Below, in pieces: positions 17,673 to 28,776 of a stretch of 64,000 nucleotides of DNA. The notes beneath the pieces were generated by a model. It was given only the letters and a program-made list of their open reading frames with translations, was not told the DNA's origin and ran no database searches. Numbering within the stretch: the first letter of the stretch is position 1; every line of letters begins with the position of its first letter. The position numbers and the translations under genes were made by a program. This stretch comes from Hylemonella sp. (GTDB taxonomy: Bacteria > Pseudomonadota > Gammaproteobacteria > Burkholderiales > Burkholderiaceae_C), in NCBI GenBank assembly GCA_030695415.1, contig JAUYQZ010000045.1:1-64000 (forward strand). Reading direction: 5' to 3'.

Positions 17673-18620
17673 TCAGTGCTTGATCAGCTTGAAACTCACT
17701 TGATAGCGGTAGAAGCTGATGTTGGGCACTGCAGCCAAGGCCCAGCGCAGCTTCTGGTCATCGTCCAGCGCAATGATCGCGCCTTCCACGGTCTGGTGCG
17801 GCTCCGCGATCTGCTCTTTCACATAGCCCATGTAGCGCAGAATCTGGCCCACCACCACGTCAGACGCCCGGCCACGCTTGAGCTCCACCACCAGCAGGCG
17901 CTGGGCGTCCTTGCTGACGGCCAAGACGTCGATGGGTCCGGCGTCGGTGCCGTACTGCTGGCCCACCAGTTCGCCGTCTTCCTCGTAAACCTTGAAGGCT
18001 TGCGCCAGCTCGGTCTGCCCCCAGTTCTTCACCAGAAAGTCCTCCAGGTGCTTCTCCATCGCGAAGGCCACGGGGTCTTCCACCACCGGATCGGTGGCGA
18101 CGATGTTGGGTGCGGCCTGGCCCGGCAGCGCGGCCAGGAACTGCTCGATCTCCTGGTGGTGGTCGGTGATGGTGCTCACCGTACCGATGGAACCGGTGGA
18201 ATTGCGCAGCGCCTCGCTCATGGCCGCGCGGGCGATGGTCAGCGGCAGCCACTTCACGGTGCGGCGGTGCGGCAGCGCCTGGCCGGGCGCGTGGTGGTAC
18301 TCGCCTTCGACCACGCCCACGTGGTACACGCCCGTGCCATCCGGGCTCAGCACCACGTCACCGGGCCGTATGCCCTTGGCCACGGTCCACAATGCGCCGC
18401 AGGCCAGGCCGGCGGCGATTCGACTCTTGTCGGGGTGGCTGGCCAGGTAGACAGGAATGAAGGCGGCGTTGAACTGTCGCCACGCCTCGGGCAAATGAGC
18501 GCTGAGGTCCTGATTGATCTCGTAGTCGGCGCCGATGAAGCCACTGGCCAGACCTTCGGCGGCGTGGACGCTCTGGCGGCCGAGCATCACGCGGTAGTAG
18601 CCTTTGGATGGTTTGCTCAT
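17673..18620 (-). CDS. PD-(D/E)XK endonuclease, NucS/DUF91-like, within hsd operon
   Basis: This 315-residue protein has two visible parts. The N-terminal half (IRPGDVVLSPDGTGVYHVGVVEGEYHHAPG... RRTVKWL) looks like a PUA/EVE-like or Mrr N-terminal fold that can bind modified bases. The C-terminal half carries a nuclease core (GPIDVLAVSKDAQRLLVVELKRGRASDVVVGQI) with the D...ExK catalytic pattern of NucS/DUF91 and Mrr-type enzymes. Its start overlaps the hsdS stop by a few bases, and it lies directly before hsdR, so it is co-translated with the RM genes. It may be a modification-dependent or accessory nuclease. The family assignment is from motifs only. Confidence 0.75.
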   Translation of the reverse strand: MSKPSKGYYRVMLGRQSVHAAEGLASGFIGADYEINQDLSAHLPEAWRQFNAAFIPVYLASHPDKSRIAAGLACGALWTVAKGIRPGDVVLSPDGTGVYHVGVVEGEYHHAPGQALPHRRTVKWLPLTIARAAMSEALRNSTGSIGTVSTITDHHQEIEQFLAALPGQAAPNIVATDPVVEDPVAFAMEKHLEDFLVKNWGQTELAQAFKVYEEDGELVGQQYGTDAGPIDVLAVSKDAQRLLVVELKRGRASDVVVGQILRYMGYVKEQIAEPHQTVEGAIIALDDDQKLRWALAAVPNISFYRYQVSFKLIKH

Positions 18621-19879
18621 AAGTTGGGCTCCACGAGACGGATGCGGCCAGTCAACAGAGCTTGGGCCATGGCTTGTTTCAGGCTGCGGGCTTTGGTGAG
18701 GCGGGATTCGAGGGCGGAGATTTCCTCATCCATGTTAGACAGTGCTCGTGCTATTGCCTTCTGCTCAGGGACTTCAGGAAATCGAATCTCCATGGCCTGA
18801 ACGATTCCCTTGTTGAGGTTGCCTTGCGTACCCTGCTGAACTGCTGACTTCGCTTTTGCTTTAGAGCTGGTGAGCGAGTAGTACAAATATTCTGGATCCA
18901 GGTTCCCGGCCGGTTGCATTGCCAAGATTGCCTGACTCGTGCAAGCTGGGACAGTGGCGATGCAGCACTCACCGACAGAGGCGTACATCGCGTACAAAAC
19001 CGTACCCGCCGGAAACAGTTTTGCTGCACATGCATTGAGCCCTGCCTCTGAAAGCGACCGCTCAGTTATTGATAGGTACTTGTTGGCTTGCGTAATGTCC
19101 GAGATAGCGACCCAAGGATGAGGGCCATCGAAATATGCCGATTGGGATGCTGCAGGGGTTCCGCCGCTCTGCATCTTGCACACATCGCCAAGGCGGATCG
19201 CTTGAACTGGGCCCGTGAACCCCGGCAACCGCCGCTTGCCGGTGAGCAGTTCCTGCATGGCGCCTTGCTTGATCTGGCGCTTCTTGGTCAGCAGTTGCTC
19301 CAGCGAGTCGACCAGAGCATCGGCGTCAGTGAGGACTGAACCAATTGATCCGCGCTCTTCTGCGGTGCTTGGCCATGGCACCAGCAGAGCATCCATGTCT
19401 CGGTTCGTGATTTGATTGATCGTCGCACCCAAGCCCTGTTCGATCTGGCGCTTCAGTGAAGCCGTATCGAAGACTTGGCGAAGGTAGGGGCCATCACTTG
19501 ACCTGAGCACGGACATGAATGCGCCGAATGCGCTGCCTGCTGCGCTAGAGTCGATAAGCGCTGCTTTGCCGATCAGACTACTGCTTCCATTTCGGACGCA
19601 AACGAGCAAATCGCCTTCTCGCGTAATTACTCGATCAGGCAATGCCATCCGAACAAAGACGCAGTCTGACAAGGCAAGTCGTCCGCCTTGAATGTTGGAA
19701 GATCGCAGCACCAACGTTCCATGGTCAGCTACATCTGCCGGTGAGTAGGTTAGACCGATTACACAGGTGCTGACATTGCCGAGGCGCTCAGCGTACCAAT
19801 CACCTGGTAGCAGTCCGATTTCGGTAAGCTGGCGATCGGCGGCTGCAAGGTACCTCTGCGTGGGCTCTTTCACCTCCAT
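18617..19879 (-). CDS. hsdS: Type I restriction enzyme, S (specificity) subunit
   Basis: HsdS recognises the bipartite target sequence for methylation and cleavage. The 420-residue protein has two variable target-recognition domains (about residues 20-180 and 220-390). Each is followed by a conserved helical spacer: KKRQIKQGAMQELLTGKRRLPGF in the centre and KARSLKQAMAQALLTGRIRL at the end. The two halves are not near-identical, so the target is probably asymmetric. The ATG lies within the end of hsdM (10-base overlap). GC content is lower in the recognition domains than in neighbouring genes, as usual for exchangeable hsdS segments. The target sequence cannot be predicted here. Confidence 0.95.
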   Translation of the reverse strand: MEVKEPTQRYLAAADRQLTEIGLLPGDWYAERLGNVSTCVIGLTYSPADVADHGTLVLRSSNIQGGRLALSDCVFVRMALPDRVITREGDLLVCVRNGSSSLIGKAALIDSSAAGSAFGAFMSVLRSSDGPYLRQVFDTASLKRQIEQGLGATINQITNRDMDALLVPWPSTAEERGSIGSVLTDADALVDSLEQLLTKKRQIKQGAMQELLTGKRRLPGFTGPVQAIRLGDVCKMQSGGTPAASQSAYFDGPHPWVAISDITQANKYLSITERSLSEAGLNACAAKLFPAGTVLYAMYASVGECCIATVPACTSQAILAMQPAGNLDPEYLYYSLTSSKAKAKSAVQQGTQGNLNKGIVQAMEIRFPEVPEQKAIARALSNMDEEISALESRLTKARSLKQAMAQALLTGRIRLVEPNL

Positions 19880-22290
19880 GCGAACCCCATCTTCGCCAGA
19901 TGCCCCGCAACTTGTGCCTCCAGGTCGTCCACCCGCTGCGCCAGCTCCGGCATCGTCCGCCCATAGCGCTCGGCCAGTTCCTTAACCCGCCCGGTCAGGG
20001 CCTGGCTCACGCGGTCCAGTTCGCCATGCACGGCAGTGCTCAGCGACGCCATCCACTTGTGGTCTACCACCAGCACCCTCACCTCTTCGGGCGTCAACGT
20101 GGCGTATCGGGCCAGGGCCTTGGCATCTAGCTCAAACTCCAGCGACTTGATGAGCCGCTTCAAACAACCCGCTTGCTCTGACAGGACCAGCCAAGCTTTC
20201 AGCACAGCCAGTTCATCGGCTGCATCTGCATCGCGCCCAATCTCCTTGATGCGCGATTTCACTTCCTTGTCGTTGATCTTGTCGAAGCCACCGAAGACCG
20301 CATCGTCACCGCTGTGTTCTTCTTCCAGCTCGGTCTGGGCGGCCAGCGTGCTCTCCAGCTCGGCGCTCAGCCGGTCCAGCTCGTCCTGTTCGGCGGCGAA
20401 GTGGTGTTGCACCAGCAGGGCCTTGGGCACCAGATCGCAAGCCCAGCCTTTGTCCACGGTCTTGCCCGGTATGCCGTCCTTGTTCTTTTTGGTCTCCAGC
20501 ACGCGGTAGGGCGTGGCCTTCCAGCCGTCTTCGGCAATCAGGTAGGCGTCGTCCTGCATCGTCTCGGCCCAGTAATCCATCAGATGCTGGTAGACGGCGT
20601 AGGGGTCGATCAGCTTTTCTGCCGTCGGCTGGTGTTCGTAATGGGCCAACAAGCCTTCGGCGCCTTTAATGAGATCTTTGGCATGAAAGCCCTTCTCCAG
20701 AGACTTGAGGTTGAGCACCGCCGCTTCGCGCCAAGTGTCGAAGTGCTGGTTCATCGCTGTGGTGAACGCCTGGAACTCCGGGTGTTGATGGATGGTGGGC
20801 TTGATGGCTGCTGGTGCCACCGCCAAGTCCAGATAGCCGGGCCGCCGCGGTTTGAACAGGGCCGCGCGTAGCTTGGGACACACGGCCCAGTAGCGGTCGA
20901 GCGCTTGCACGTCCGCCTCCGGGATGCCACCATTCAAGTGCGCATCAATGTCCTGCTGGTCTTCCGGCGTGCTGCTGTCGATGTAGCGCGGCAGGTTGAG
21001 GTTGAAGTCGTTCTTCTCGATCTCGTCCAGGCCGACCATGCGGGCGTAGCGCGGATCGCTGCCATCGAGCGTGCTGAATGCATCAACGATGCGGTGGATG
21101 TCGCGCTCGCGCAGCCGGTTCTTGGGGCCGTCTTTCATGTAGCCCTGGGCGGCGTCGATCATGAAGATGCCCTTGCGGGCTGCTGCACCGGCTTTGTCGA
21201 TAACCAAGATGCAGGCCGGGATGCCGGTGCCGTAGAACAGATTGGCCGGCAGGCCGATGATGGCTTTGATGAGGCCGCGCCGCACCAGGCTCTTTCGGAT
21301 TTCGGCCTCGGCATTTCCACGGAACAGCACGCCATGCGGCAAGATGCACGCGGCCCGGCCAGTGCTTTTGAGCGAGCGAATGATGTGCAGCAGGTAGGCG
21401 TAATCGCCCTGCTTGTCGGGCGGCGTGCCAAAGCCTTCGAAGCGGCCAAACTGGTCGCCCACCAGGCCTGTGCTCCAACGCTTGTCGGAGAACGGAGGGT
21501 TGGCCACCACGTAGTCGAAAGTTTTGAGCTGGTTGCCGTCTAGAAATTTTGGGTCAGCCAGCGTGTTGCCTTGCTCGATCACCGCACCGGGGTTGTGGTG
21601 CAGGATCATGTTCATGCGGGCCAGGCCGCTGGTGACATCTTCCTTTTCTTGGCCATAGACACTCACCGTCGTGCGCGCGGCCTCGGCCACTTTCAGCAGC
21701 AGCGAGCCCGAACCGCAGGTCGGGTCATACACGGTGGTGTCAGGTGTCGTCTTGGCCTGGGCAATGCCCAGCACTTGGGCCATGATGCGGCTCACCTCGG
21801 CCGGGGTGTAGAACTGGCCCTTGCTCTTGCCGCTCTCGGTGGCGAAGTGGCGCATCAGATATTCGTAGGCGTCGCCCAGGATGTCGTCGCCATCGGCTCG
21901 GTGCTTCGAAAAGTCCAGGTCCTTGGACTCGAAGATACCGATCAGGTTGGTGAGCTTGTCGACCTTCTCCTTGCCCTGGCCCAGCAGCGCGTCGTCGTTA
22001 AAGTCAGCCTTGATGCGCAGGCGGTTGGCTTCTTCGAGTGGGCGGACGATTTTCTTGTTGATCTGGTCGCCAATGTCGCTCTTGCCCTTGAGCGCCACCA
22101 TATCGGCAAAGCTCGCGCCCTCGGGGATCTGGATGGGCGCAAAGGGCTGGCCGGCGTACTTGTCGCTGATGTACTTGATGAACAGCAGCACCAGCACATA
22201 GTCCTTGTACTGGCTGGCGTCCATGCCGCCGCGCAGTTCGTCGCAGGAGGCCCAGAGTTTGGAGTAGAGGTCGGACTTTTTGATGGCCAT
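19870..22290 (-). CDS. hsdM: Type I restriction enzyme, M (adenine methyltransferase) subunit
   Basis: This is an N6-adenine DNA methyltransferase subunit. The HsdM N-terminal domain (DLYSKLWASCDELRGGMDASQYKDYVL) is followed by the SAM motif DPTCGSGSLLLKVAE and the catalytic motif VANPPFSDKRW (NPPF). At 806 residues it is about 300 longer than classical HsdM. The extension (after about residue 480) is rich in charged helices and presumably forms an additional coiled-coil or HsdS-binding region. It is the first gene of the operon, and the promoter should lie in 22291-22360. Confidence 0.95.
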   Translation of the reverse strand: MAIKKSDLYSKLWASCDELRGGMDASQYKDYVLVLLFIKYISDKYAGQPFAPIQIPEGASFADMVALKGKSDIGDQINKKIVRPLEEANRLRIKADFNDDALLGQGKEKVDKLTNLIGIFESKDLDFSKHRADGDDILGDAYEYLMRHFATESGKSKGQFYTPAEVSRIMAQVLGIAQAKTTPDTTVYDPTCGSGSLLLKVAEAARTTVSVYGQEKEDVTSGLARMNMILHHNPGAVIEQGNTLADPKFLDGNQLKTFDYVVANPPFSDKRWSTGLVGDQFGRFEGFGTPPDKQGDYAYLLHIIRSLKSTGRAACILPHGVLFRGNAEAEIRKSLVRRGLIKAIIGLPANLFYGTGIPACILVIDKAGAAARKGIFMIDAAQGYMKDGPKNRLRERDIHRIVDAFSTLDGSDPRYARMVGLDEIEKNDFNLNLPRYIDSSTPEDQQDIDAHLNGGIPEADVQALDRYWAVCPKLRAALFKPRRPGYLDLAVAPAAIKPTIHQHPEFQAFTTAMNQHFDTWREAAVLNLKSLEKGFHAKDLIKGAEGLLAHYEHQPTAEKLIDPYAVYQHLMDYWAETMQDDAYLIAEDGWKATPYRVLETKKNKDGIPGKTVDKGWACDLVPKALLVQHHFAAEQDELDRLSAELESTLAAQTELEEEHSGDDAVFGGFDKINDKEVKSRIKEIGRDADAADELAVLKAWLVLSEQAGCLKRLIKSLEFELDAKALARYATLTPEEVRVLVVDHKWMASLSTAVHGELDRVSQALTGRVKELAERYGRTMPELAQRVDDLEAQVAGHLAKMGFAWR

Positions 22291-22364
22291 GTAGACAGAT
22301 ATCCCTTAGAGCGGGCTATCTTAGCCGTGGTGGCTTGGTGACCATTGGCGATCTTGCGGCCACA

Positions 22365-22401
22365 AAGAAAAACGCCACCAGTGTTTCCACTAGCGGCGTT
22401 T
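22365..22401 (-). terminator. Intrinsic terminator of tRNA-Pro
   Basis: The stem AACGCC...GGCGTT has an internal AGTG/CACT pairing. On the minus strand it is followed by TTTCTTT and lies 14 bases beyond the tRNA-Pro CCA end. It separates the tRNA from the hsd operon. Confidence 0.75.
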
Positions 22402-22414
22402 GTCATTTATCGAT

Positions 22415-22491
22415 TGGTCGGTGTGAAAGGATTCGAACCTTCGACCCCTTGCACCCCATGCAAGTGCGCTACCAGGCTGCGCCACACACCG
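22415..22491 (-). tRNA. tRNA-Pro (anticodon GGG)
   Basis: This is a complete tRNA on the minus strand. The acceptor is CGGTGTG/CACACCG with discriminator A and an encoded CCA. The D-loop contains CAGCCTGGTAGCGC, the anticodon stem is CTTGC/GCAAG with loop ATGGGGT giving GGG, and the T-arm is GGTTCGAATCC. It follows the merR-like gene, the usual position after ihfA in Burkholderiales. Confidence 0.97.
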
Positions 22492-22542
22492 ATCGAGCCT
22501 TGAATTATACCTGCAGAACAGGCCCTCCCCCGACGCTCGGGC

Positions 22543-22995
22543 TCAGAAACTGCCGGCGAGCAGATCGCGGATTTCGGTGAGTTCGCGTTTGACCAGGTGC
22601 AGCTTGTCGGCGTGCAGCTCGTCGTCGTCCACCAGCTGGCTTTCGCTGAAGTCGTCCAGGTCGGCCGGTTCGTTCATCTCCAGCACTTCCACGCCGTCGA
22701 GCATGACCTCACCGGCGCGCTTCTTGTCCCGTTCGGCGTGCAGCAGCTCCTGCATCTTGTTGCGCGCGCCGCTGATGGTGAAACCCTGGTCGTAGAGCAG
22801 GTCGCGGATGCGGCGGATCATCAGCACCTCGTGGTGCTGGTAATAACGGCGGTTGCCGCGGCGCTTCATGGGACGCAGTTGGGTGAACTCCTGCTCCCAA
22901 TACCGTAGCACGTGAGGCTTGACGCCACACAGGTCGCCGACCTCACCGATGGTGAAGTAGCGTTTGGCGGGGATGGGAGGGAGAGCTTTCTCCAT
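22543..22995 (-). CDS. MerR-family transcriptional regulator (downstream of ihfA)
   Basis: The N-terminal MerR-type winged helix reads YFTIGEVGDLCGVKPHVLRYWEQEF...RRGNRRYYQHHEV. A dimerisation helix and an acidic C-terminal tail without metal-binding cysteines follow. The ATG at 22995 (MEKALPPIPAKRY) is preferred; an upstream in-frame ATG three codons earlier is possible. The 150-residue length and the position after pheT-ihfA match the conserved MerR-like protein of unknown target found there in beta- and gammaproteobacteria. Confidence 0.9.
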   Translation of the reverse strand: MEKALPPIPAKRYFTIGEVGDLCGVKPHVLRYWEQEFTQLRPMKRRGNRRYYQHHEVLMIRRIRDLLYDQGFTISGARNKMQELLHAERDKKRAGEVMLDGVEVLEMNEPADLDDFSESQLVDDDELHADKLHLVKRELTEIRDLLAGSF

Positions 22996-23150
22996 TGAAA
23001 TCAATGTGATACGCGAGAAAGCTGCAAGGTTACTCTAGGTTTCGGGCAGATGCAAAGCCTGCCGGCTGTTTTTTCTAAAAACAGGGTTTTTCCGGACTTC
23101 GGGGTGCAGGAAAGCCGCGGTTTGTGCACCGCAACAGGGCTTGGGCGGGG

Positions 23151-23174
23151 CTTCGACAGGCTCAGCCCGAACGG
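23151..23174. repeat. Dispersed palindromic repeat, single arm
   Basis: A single copy of cttcgacaggctcag followed by cccgaacgg lies between ihfA and the merR-like gene. Degenerate tails (gcccgaacccg, gcccgaacgg) follow to 23217. The rest of 22996-23233 contains no gene. Confidence 0.8.
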
Positions 23175-23233
23175 TGGGGAGGGTTGGCCCGAACCCGTGG
23201 AGGGTCTGCCCGAACGGAGCGCGGGCCGCCTGA

Positions 23234-23581
23234 TCAGGCGGCGGCGCGGGCGTTGGTGTTGCGGCCGCCCTCTTCCTGGATCTGCTCTTTGAGCTTGTGG
23301 CTGGCGTGGAAGGTGACCACGCGGCGCGCTTCGATGGGGATGGCCTCACCGGTGCGCGGGTTGCGGCCGGGGCGCGGGGCCTTGGTGCGGATCTGGAAGT
23401 TGCCGAAGCCCGAGATCTTGACGTCGTTGCCGTTGACCAGGCTGTCGGCGATCAGGTCGAAGAAGGCGTCGATCATGTCCTTGGACTCGCGCTTGTTCAG
23501 CCCGATCTGCTCAAACAGCAGTTCGGCCAGCTGCGCCTTGGTCAGCGCGGGGGTTTCCAGACTTTCGACCGTGATTTCCAT
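23234..23581 (-). CDS. ihfA: Integration host factor subunit alpha
   Basis: IHF-alpha is a DNA-bending HU-family nucleoid protein that works as a heterodimer with IHF-beta. The 115-residue protein carries the N-terminal dimerisation helices ([29 protein letters not shown]) and the DNA-binding beta arm with [23 protein letters not shown], including the intercalating proline. A short Asn/Ala-rich tail ends the protein. It begins 32 bases after pheT, as in E. coli, so it is likely in the pheST operon. Confidence 0.97.
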   Translation of the reverse strand: MEITVESLETPALTKAQLAELLFEQIGLNKRESKDMIDAFFDLIADSLVNGNDVKISGFGNFQIRTKAPRPGRNPRTGEAIPIEARRVVTFHASHKLKEQIQEEGGRNTNARAAA

Positions 23582-23613
23582 GGCTGTCTCGTGTTGTTCT
23601 TGCTTGGTCCCGC

Positions 23614-26046
23614 TCAGGCCCGCAGACGCGCGCCCACCTGTTGCTGCAGCGTGGCCAGCACGGCCTGCACGCTGGCTTCGATCTGTTCTTCGGTCAGGGT
23701 GGCTTCGTCGCTGTTGAGCGTCAGGCGCACCGCCAGGCTTTTCTCGCCCTCGGCCAGGCCGGCCGAGGCTGCCCCCGGCTTGGCGCGGTAGACGTCGAAC
23801 AATACCGCATTTCGCAGCAGGCCCTGGGTGGGGGCAACCCCGATAGCCTGCATCAGCGCGGCGTGGCTCACAGCCTCGGCCACGATGACCGCCAGGTCAC
23901 GCTCCACCGCCTGGAATTTGCTCATGGCCTTGAGGGCCGGCACCTCGCGGGCCAGTACGGCGTCGAGTTCCAGCTCGAACATCACCGGGGTCTGGGCCAG
24001 CCCGTAGCCCTGGCGCCAGCGCGGGTGCAGCTCGCCCACGTAGCCGATGGCCTGGCCGTCCAGCAGCACACGGGCGCAGCGGCCGGGGTGCATGGCCGGG
24101 TGTTCGGCGGCTTCGAAGGCGGGCTTGCGCGGGGCCAGCAGGGCTTCCACGTCGCCCTTGGCGTCATAGAAGTCCACGGCGCGGTCTTTGGTGGCCCACT
24201 GCATGGTGTCCACCCCGCCCACGGCCAGACCCGCCGCGCGCATGGGCTGGGCAAAACCGGCCACGCTGGTGTCGCTGTCTGGCACCGAAGCATCACGCAG
24301 GAAGACGCGGCCCAGCTCGAACACGCGCACGCGCTCGGTCTTGCGGTCCAGGTTGAACTTGAGCACCTGCAGGAGTGATCCCAGCAGCGTGGAGCGCATC
24401 ACGCCCATCTGGCTGGCAATGGGGTTCATGAGCTTGATGGGGTTCGGGTTGCCGGCGAGCTCGTGCTCCCAGCGTTCGTCCACGAAGCTGTAGTTGATGG
24501 TTTCCTGGTAGCCCAGGGCGGCCAGCTGGCGGCGCACAGCAAAGGCGCTGCGCTGCGATTCCAGGCGGCTCTTGGGCACCACGGGCGCCAGCGGCGGGGT
24601 GTGCGGCAGGTGGTCGTAACCCACCAGGCGCGCCACCTCTTCGATGAGGTCTTCTTCGATCTGCAGGTCGAAGCGGTACAGCGGCGGGGTGACCGTGATG
24701 GTGCCCTGCCCTTCGGTCAGTGGCAGCCCGAGGCGCTTGAGCGCATCACTGCACTGCGCTTGGGTGAGCGGCATGCCGATGATCTTGGCGGCGCGCGCCA
24801 CGCGCAGGGTGACGGGCTGCGCCACCGGCATCTTGACCTGCTGGTCGTCGATGGGGCCGCAGGCGGTGGCGGGCGTGCCGCAGATGTCGACGATGAGCTG
24901 GGTGATGCGCTCGATGTGCTCCACGGTGAGCTGCGGGTCCACCCCGCGCTCGAAGCGGTGGCCGGCGTCGGTGGCGAAGTTGTAGCGGCGCGAACGGCCG
25001 GCAATAGCCTTGGGCCACCAGAAGGCAGCCTCTACGTAGACGTGTTGCGTATCGTCCGACACGGCGGTGGCGTCGCCGCCCATGATGCCGGCCAGGGACT
25101 CGACCTGCTGGTCGTCGGCAATCACGCCGACTTCGGCGTCCACCGTGACGGTGTTGCCGTTGAGCAGCTTGAGCTGTTCACCCGGCTTGCCCCAGCGCAC
25201 GTCCAGCGTGCCGTGGATCTTGTCCAGGTCGAAGATGTGGCTCGGGCGGCCGAACTCGAACATCACGTAGTTGGAGATGTCCACCAGCGCGGTCACGCTG
25301 CGCTGACCGCAGCGGGCCAGGCGGTCCACCATCCACTGGGGGGTGGCGGCTTTGGTGTTGACGTTGCGCACGATGCGGCCGGAGAAGCGGCCGCACAGGT
25401 CGGGCGCGCTGATCTTCACGGACTGCTTGTCCTGGCTCTTCACGGCCACGGGCGGGAAGCTCGGGGCCTTCAGGGGCGCACCAGTCAGCGCGGCCACTTC
25501 ACGGGCCACGCCGTAGACGGACAGGCAGTGCGCGAGATTGGGCGTGAGCTTCAGGGTGAAAAGCGTGTCGTCCAGGTTCAGCACCTGGCGGATGTCCTGG
25601 CCGATGGGCGCATCCGCGGCCAGTTCCAGCAGGCCACCGTGGTCTTCAGACAGCTTGAGTTCGCGCGCCGAGCACAGCATGCCCTGGCTTTCCACGCCGC
25701 GCAGCTTGCCCAGCTTGATGAGGAAGGGTTTGCCGTCTTCACCGGGAGGGAGTTCTGCACCGACGAGGGCGCAGGGCACGCGGATGCCCACGCGCGCATT
25801 GGGCGCACCGCAGACGATGTTGAGCAAGGCGCCCTGCCCCACGTCCACCTGGCACACGCGCAGGCGGTCGGCGTTGGGGTGTTGCACGGCTTCCTTGATT
25901 TCACCGACGACTATTCTTGTGAAAGGCGGCGCCACAGGGCGCAGTTCTTCCACCTCCAGACCGGCCATGGTGAGCGTGTCGGCCAGTTGCTGGGTGGAGA
26001 GCGGCGGGTTGCAGAATTCGCGCAGCCAGGACTCGGGGAATTGCAT
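23614..26046 (-). CDS. pheT: Phenylalanine--tRNA ligase beta subunit
   Basis: The beta subunit of the heterotetrameric PheRS is 810 residues from [16 protein letters not shown]. The ORF track merges it with an upstream open frame. It shows the EMAP-II-like tRNA-binding domain ([26 protein letters not shown], about residues 57-82). The B3/B4 editing region, the B5 DNA-binding-like domain and the C-terminal anticodon-binding FDX domain ([16 protein letters not shown] onward) follow. pheS lies 20 bases upstream and ihfA is downstream, so the arrangement is classical. Confidence 0.97.
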   Translation of the reverse strand: MQFPESWLREFCNPPLSTQQLADTLTMAGLEVEELRPVAPPFTRIVVGEIKEAVQHPNADRLRVCQVDVGQGALLNIVCGAPNARVGIRVPCALVGAELPPGEDGKPFLIKLGKLRGVESQGMLCSARELKLSEDHGGLLELAADAPIGQDIRQVLNLDDTLFTLKLTPNLAHCLSVYGVAREVAALTGAPLKAPSFPPVAVKSQDKQSVKISAPDLCGRFSGRIVRNVNTKAATPQWMVDRLARCGQRSVTALVDISNYVMFEFGRPSHIFDLDKIHGTLDVRWGKPGEQLKLLNGNTVTVDAEVGVIADDQQVESLAGIMGGDATAVSDDTQHVYVEAAFWWPKAIAGRSRRYNFATDAGHRFERGVDPQLTVEHIERITQLIVDICGTPATACGPIDDQQVKMPVAQPVTLRVARAAKIIGMPLTQAQCSDALKRLGLPLTEGQGTITVTPPLYRFDLQIEEDLIEEVARLVGYDHLPHTPPLAPVVPKSRLESQRSAFAVRRQLAALGYQETINYSFVDERWEHELAGNPNPIKLMNPIASQMGVMRSTLLGSLLQVLKFNLDRKTERVRVFELGRVFLRDASVPDSDTSVAGFAQPMRAAGLAVGGVDTMQWATKDRAVDFYDAKGDVEALLAPRKPAFEAAEHPAMHPGRCARVLLDGQAIGYVGELHPRWRQGYGLAQTPVMFELELDAVLAREVPALKAMSKFQAVERDLAVIVAEAVSHAALMQAIGVAPTQGLLRNAVLFDVYRAKPGAASAGLAEGEKSLAVRLTLNSDEATLTEEQIEASVQAVLATLQQQVGARLRA

Positions 26047-26066
26047 TTTCTTGTTCTCGGCAGGAA

Positions 26067-27643
<1,577 letters not shown>

Positions 27644-27668
27644 TTGATTACTCCTTGTACGTCGTTAA

Positions 27669-27872
27669 TTAAATGCCCTGGCCGGGCAGCATCTGTGCCA
27701 TGTGACCCATATTGGTCGCATGAACACCGGTGGAACCCCGCAGGTGGCGTTTGTTCTTGGTGGTCTTCTTGGTCAGGATGTGACGCTTGAAGGCTTGGCC
27801 GCGCTTGACGGTACCACCGGGACGGACGCGGAAGCGTTTCTTCGCCGCGCTCTTGGTCTTCATTTTGGGCAT
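27669..27872 (-). CDS. rpmI: 50S ribosomal protein L35
   Basis: L35 has 67 residues and starts [16 protein letters not shown]. The track ORF begins 34 codons too early, and MNMPKMK two codons upstream is an alternative. AGGAG at 27879-27883 on the minus strand supports the assignment. The 219-bp gap to infC contains the hairpin AAGGCGAAAGCCTT and two direct GGGGTCAAACC copies. It may carry the L20 translational operator, but I cannot fold it with confidence. Confidence 0.97.
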   Translation of the reverse strand: MPKMKTKSAAKKRFRVRPGGTVKRGQAFKRHILTKKTTKNKRHLRGSTGVHATNMGHMAQMLPGQGI

Positions 27873-28091
27873 ATTCATGCTCCTATTACTTGTGCTCGCG
27901 AGGCGTCTGGAAACCTTTTCCAGCCTTGTAGGCCCCGAGCCACTTGTTGGGTAGCCGGCTTTGACGCTGGCCACCTCAGCGGCGGGTTTGACCCCACCAC
28001 TCTTCGCCGCAGGTTTGACCCCGCTGCGTTTCGGAAAGGCTTTCGCCTTCCCGGCATTTCCCGCCGGTTCTGCAACCCGCAGGAAAAAAAC

Positions 28092-28697
28092 TTAACCCTG
28101 TGCCGGCGCCGCTGATTCAGCGGCAGGCTTGGGCGCCGCAGCGCCACCGGACTTCTTCTTGCCCGGCGCGATCATCATGATCATCTGCCGGCCTTCGAGC
28201 TTGGGGTACTGCTCGACCACGATCAGGTCACCCAGATCGGCACGCATGCGGTCCAGCATGGCCATGCCCAGATCCTGGTGGGTGATCTCCCGACCACGGA
28301 AGCGCAAGGTAATCTTGCACTTGTCACCCTCTTCCAAGAAGCGCTTGATATTGCGCAACTTGATGTTGTAGTCGCCATCGTCGGTACCGGGCCGGAACTT
28401 GATTTCCTTGACCTCGATGACCTTCTGCTTCGATTTCGCCTCGGCGGCCTTCTTCTGCTCCTGGAACTTGAACTTGCCGTAGTCCATCAGGCGGCAGACG
28501 GGAGGGATTGCAGTGGCCACTGTTTCGATCAGGTCCACATCCATCTCGCCTGCAAGTCGCAGGGCCTCCGTCAGGCTCACCACCCCCATGGGCTCATTCT
28601 CGGGGCCGGAAATCCGGACCTCAGGGGCCATGATTTCACGGTTCAGGCGGTGCTTGCGCTCCTCGCGCTGGCGACGATCACGAAATTCAGTAGCGAT
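28092..28697 (-). CDS. infC: Translation initiation factor IF-3 (ATC start)
   Basis: IF-3 binds the 30S subunit and proofreads start codons and initiator tRNA. The family N-terminus ([22 protein letters not shown]) is encoded upstream of the track ATG. No ATG, GTG or TTG is available there, and the reading frame opens with ATC at 28697, preceded by AAGGA 8 bases away. This fits the conserved use of rare AUU/AUC starts for IF-3 autoregulation. The full protein is 201 residues, with both IF-3 domains and an Ala/Pro-rich tail ([16 protein letters not shown]). The thrS stop lies 79 bases upstream. Confidence 0.95.
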   Translation of the reverse strand: MATEFRDRRQREERKHRLNREIMAPEVRISGPENEPMGVVSLTEALRLAGEMDVDLIETVATAIPPVCRLMDYGKFKFQEQKKAAEAKSKQKVIEVKEIKFRPGTDDGDYNIKLRNIKRFLEEGDKCKITLRFRGREITHQDLGMAMLDRMRADLGDLIVVEQYPKLEGRQMIMMIAPGKKKSGGAAAPKPAAESAAPAQG

Positions 28698-28776
28698 GGT
28701 TCAATTCCTTAAAACTTTGCCACCCCGGGGTGGCTGAAGCCGCCTTGGTGCGCACCAAAAACCTGCCGTGGAGCTC

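Noticed and set aside
13402-22491. RM operon as a tRNA-Pro-integrated genomic island with att repeats
   Set aside because: The tRNA is adjacent, but I found no copy of its 3' end (ggttcgaatcc region) at the far border and no integrase gene. It remains a neighbour, not a demonstrated integration.
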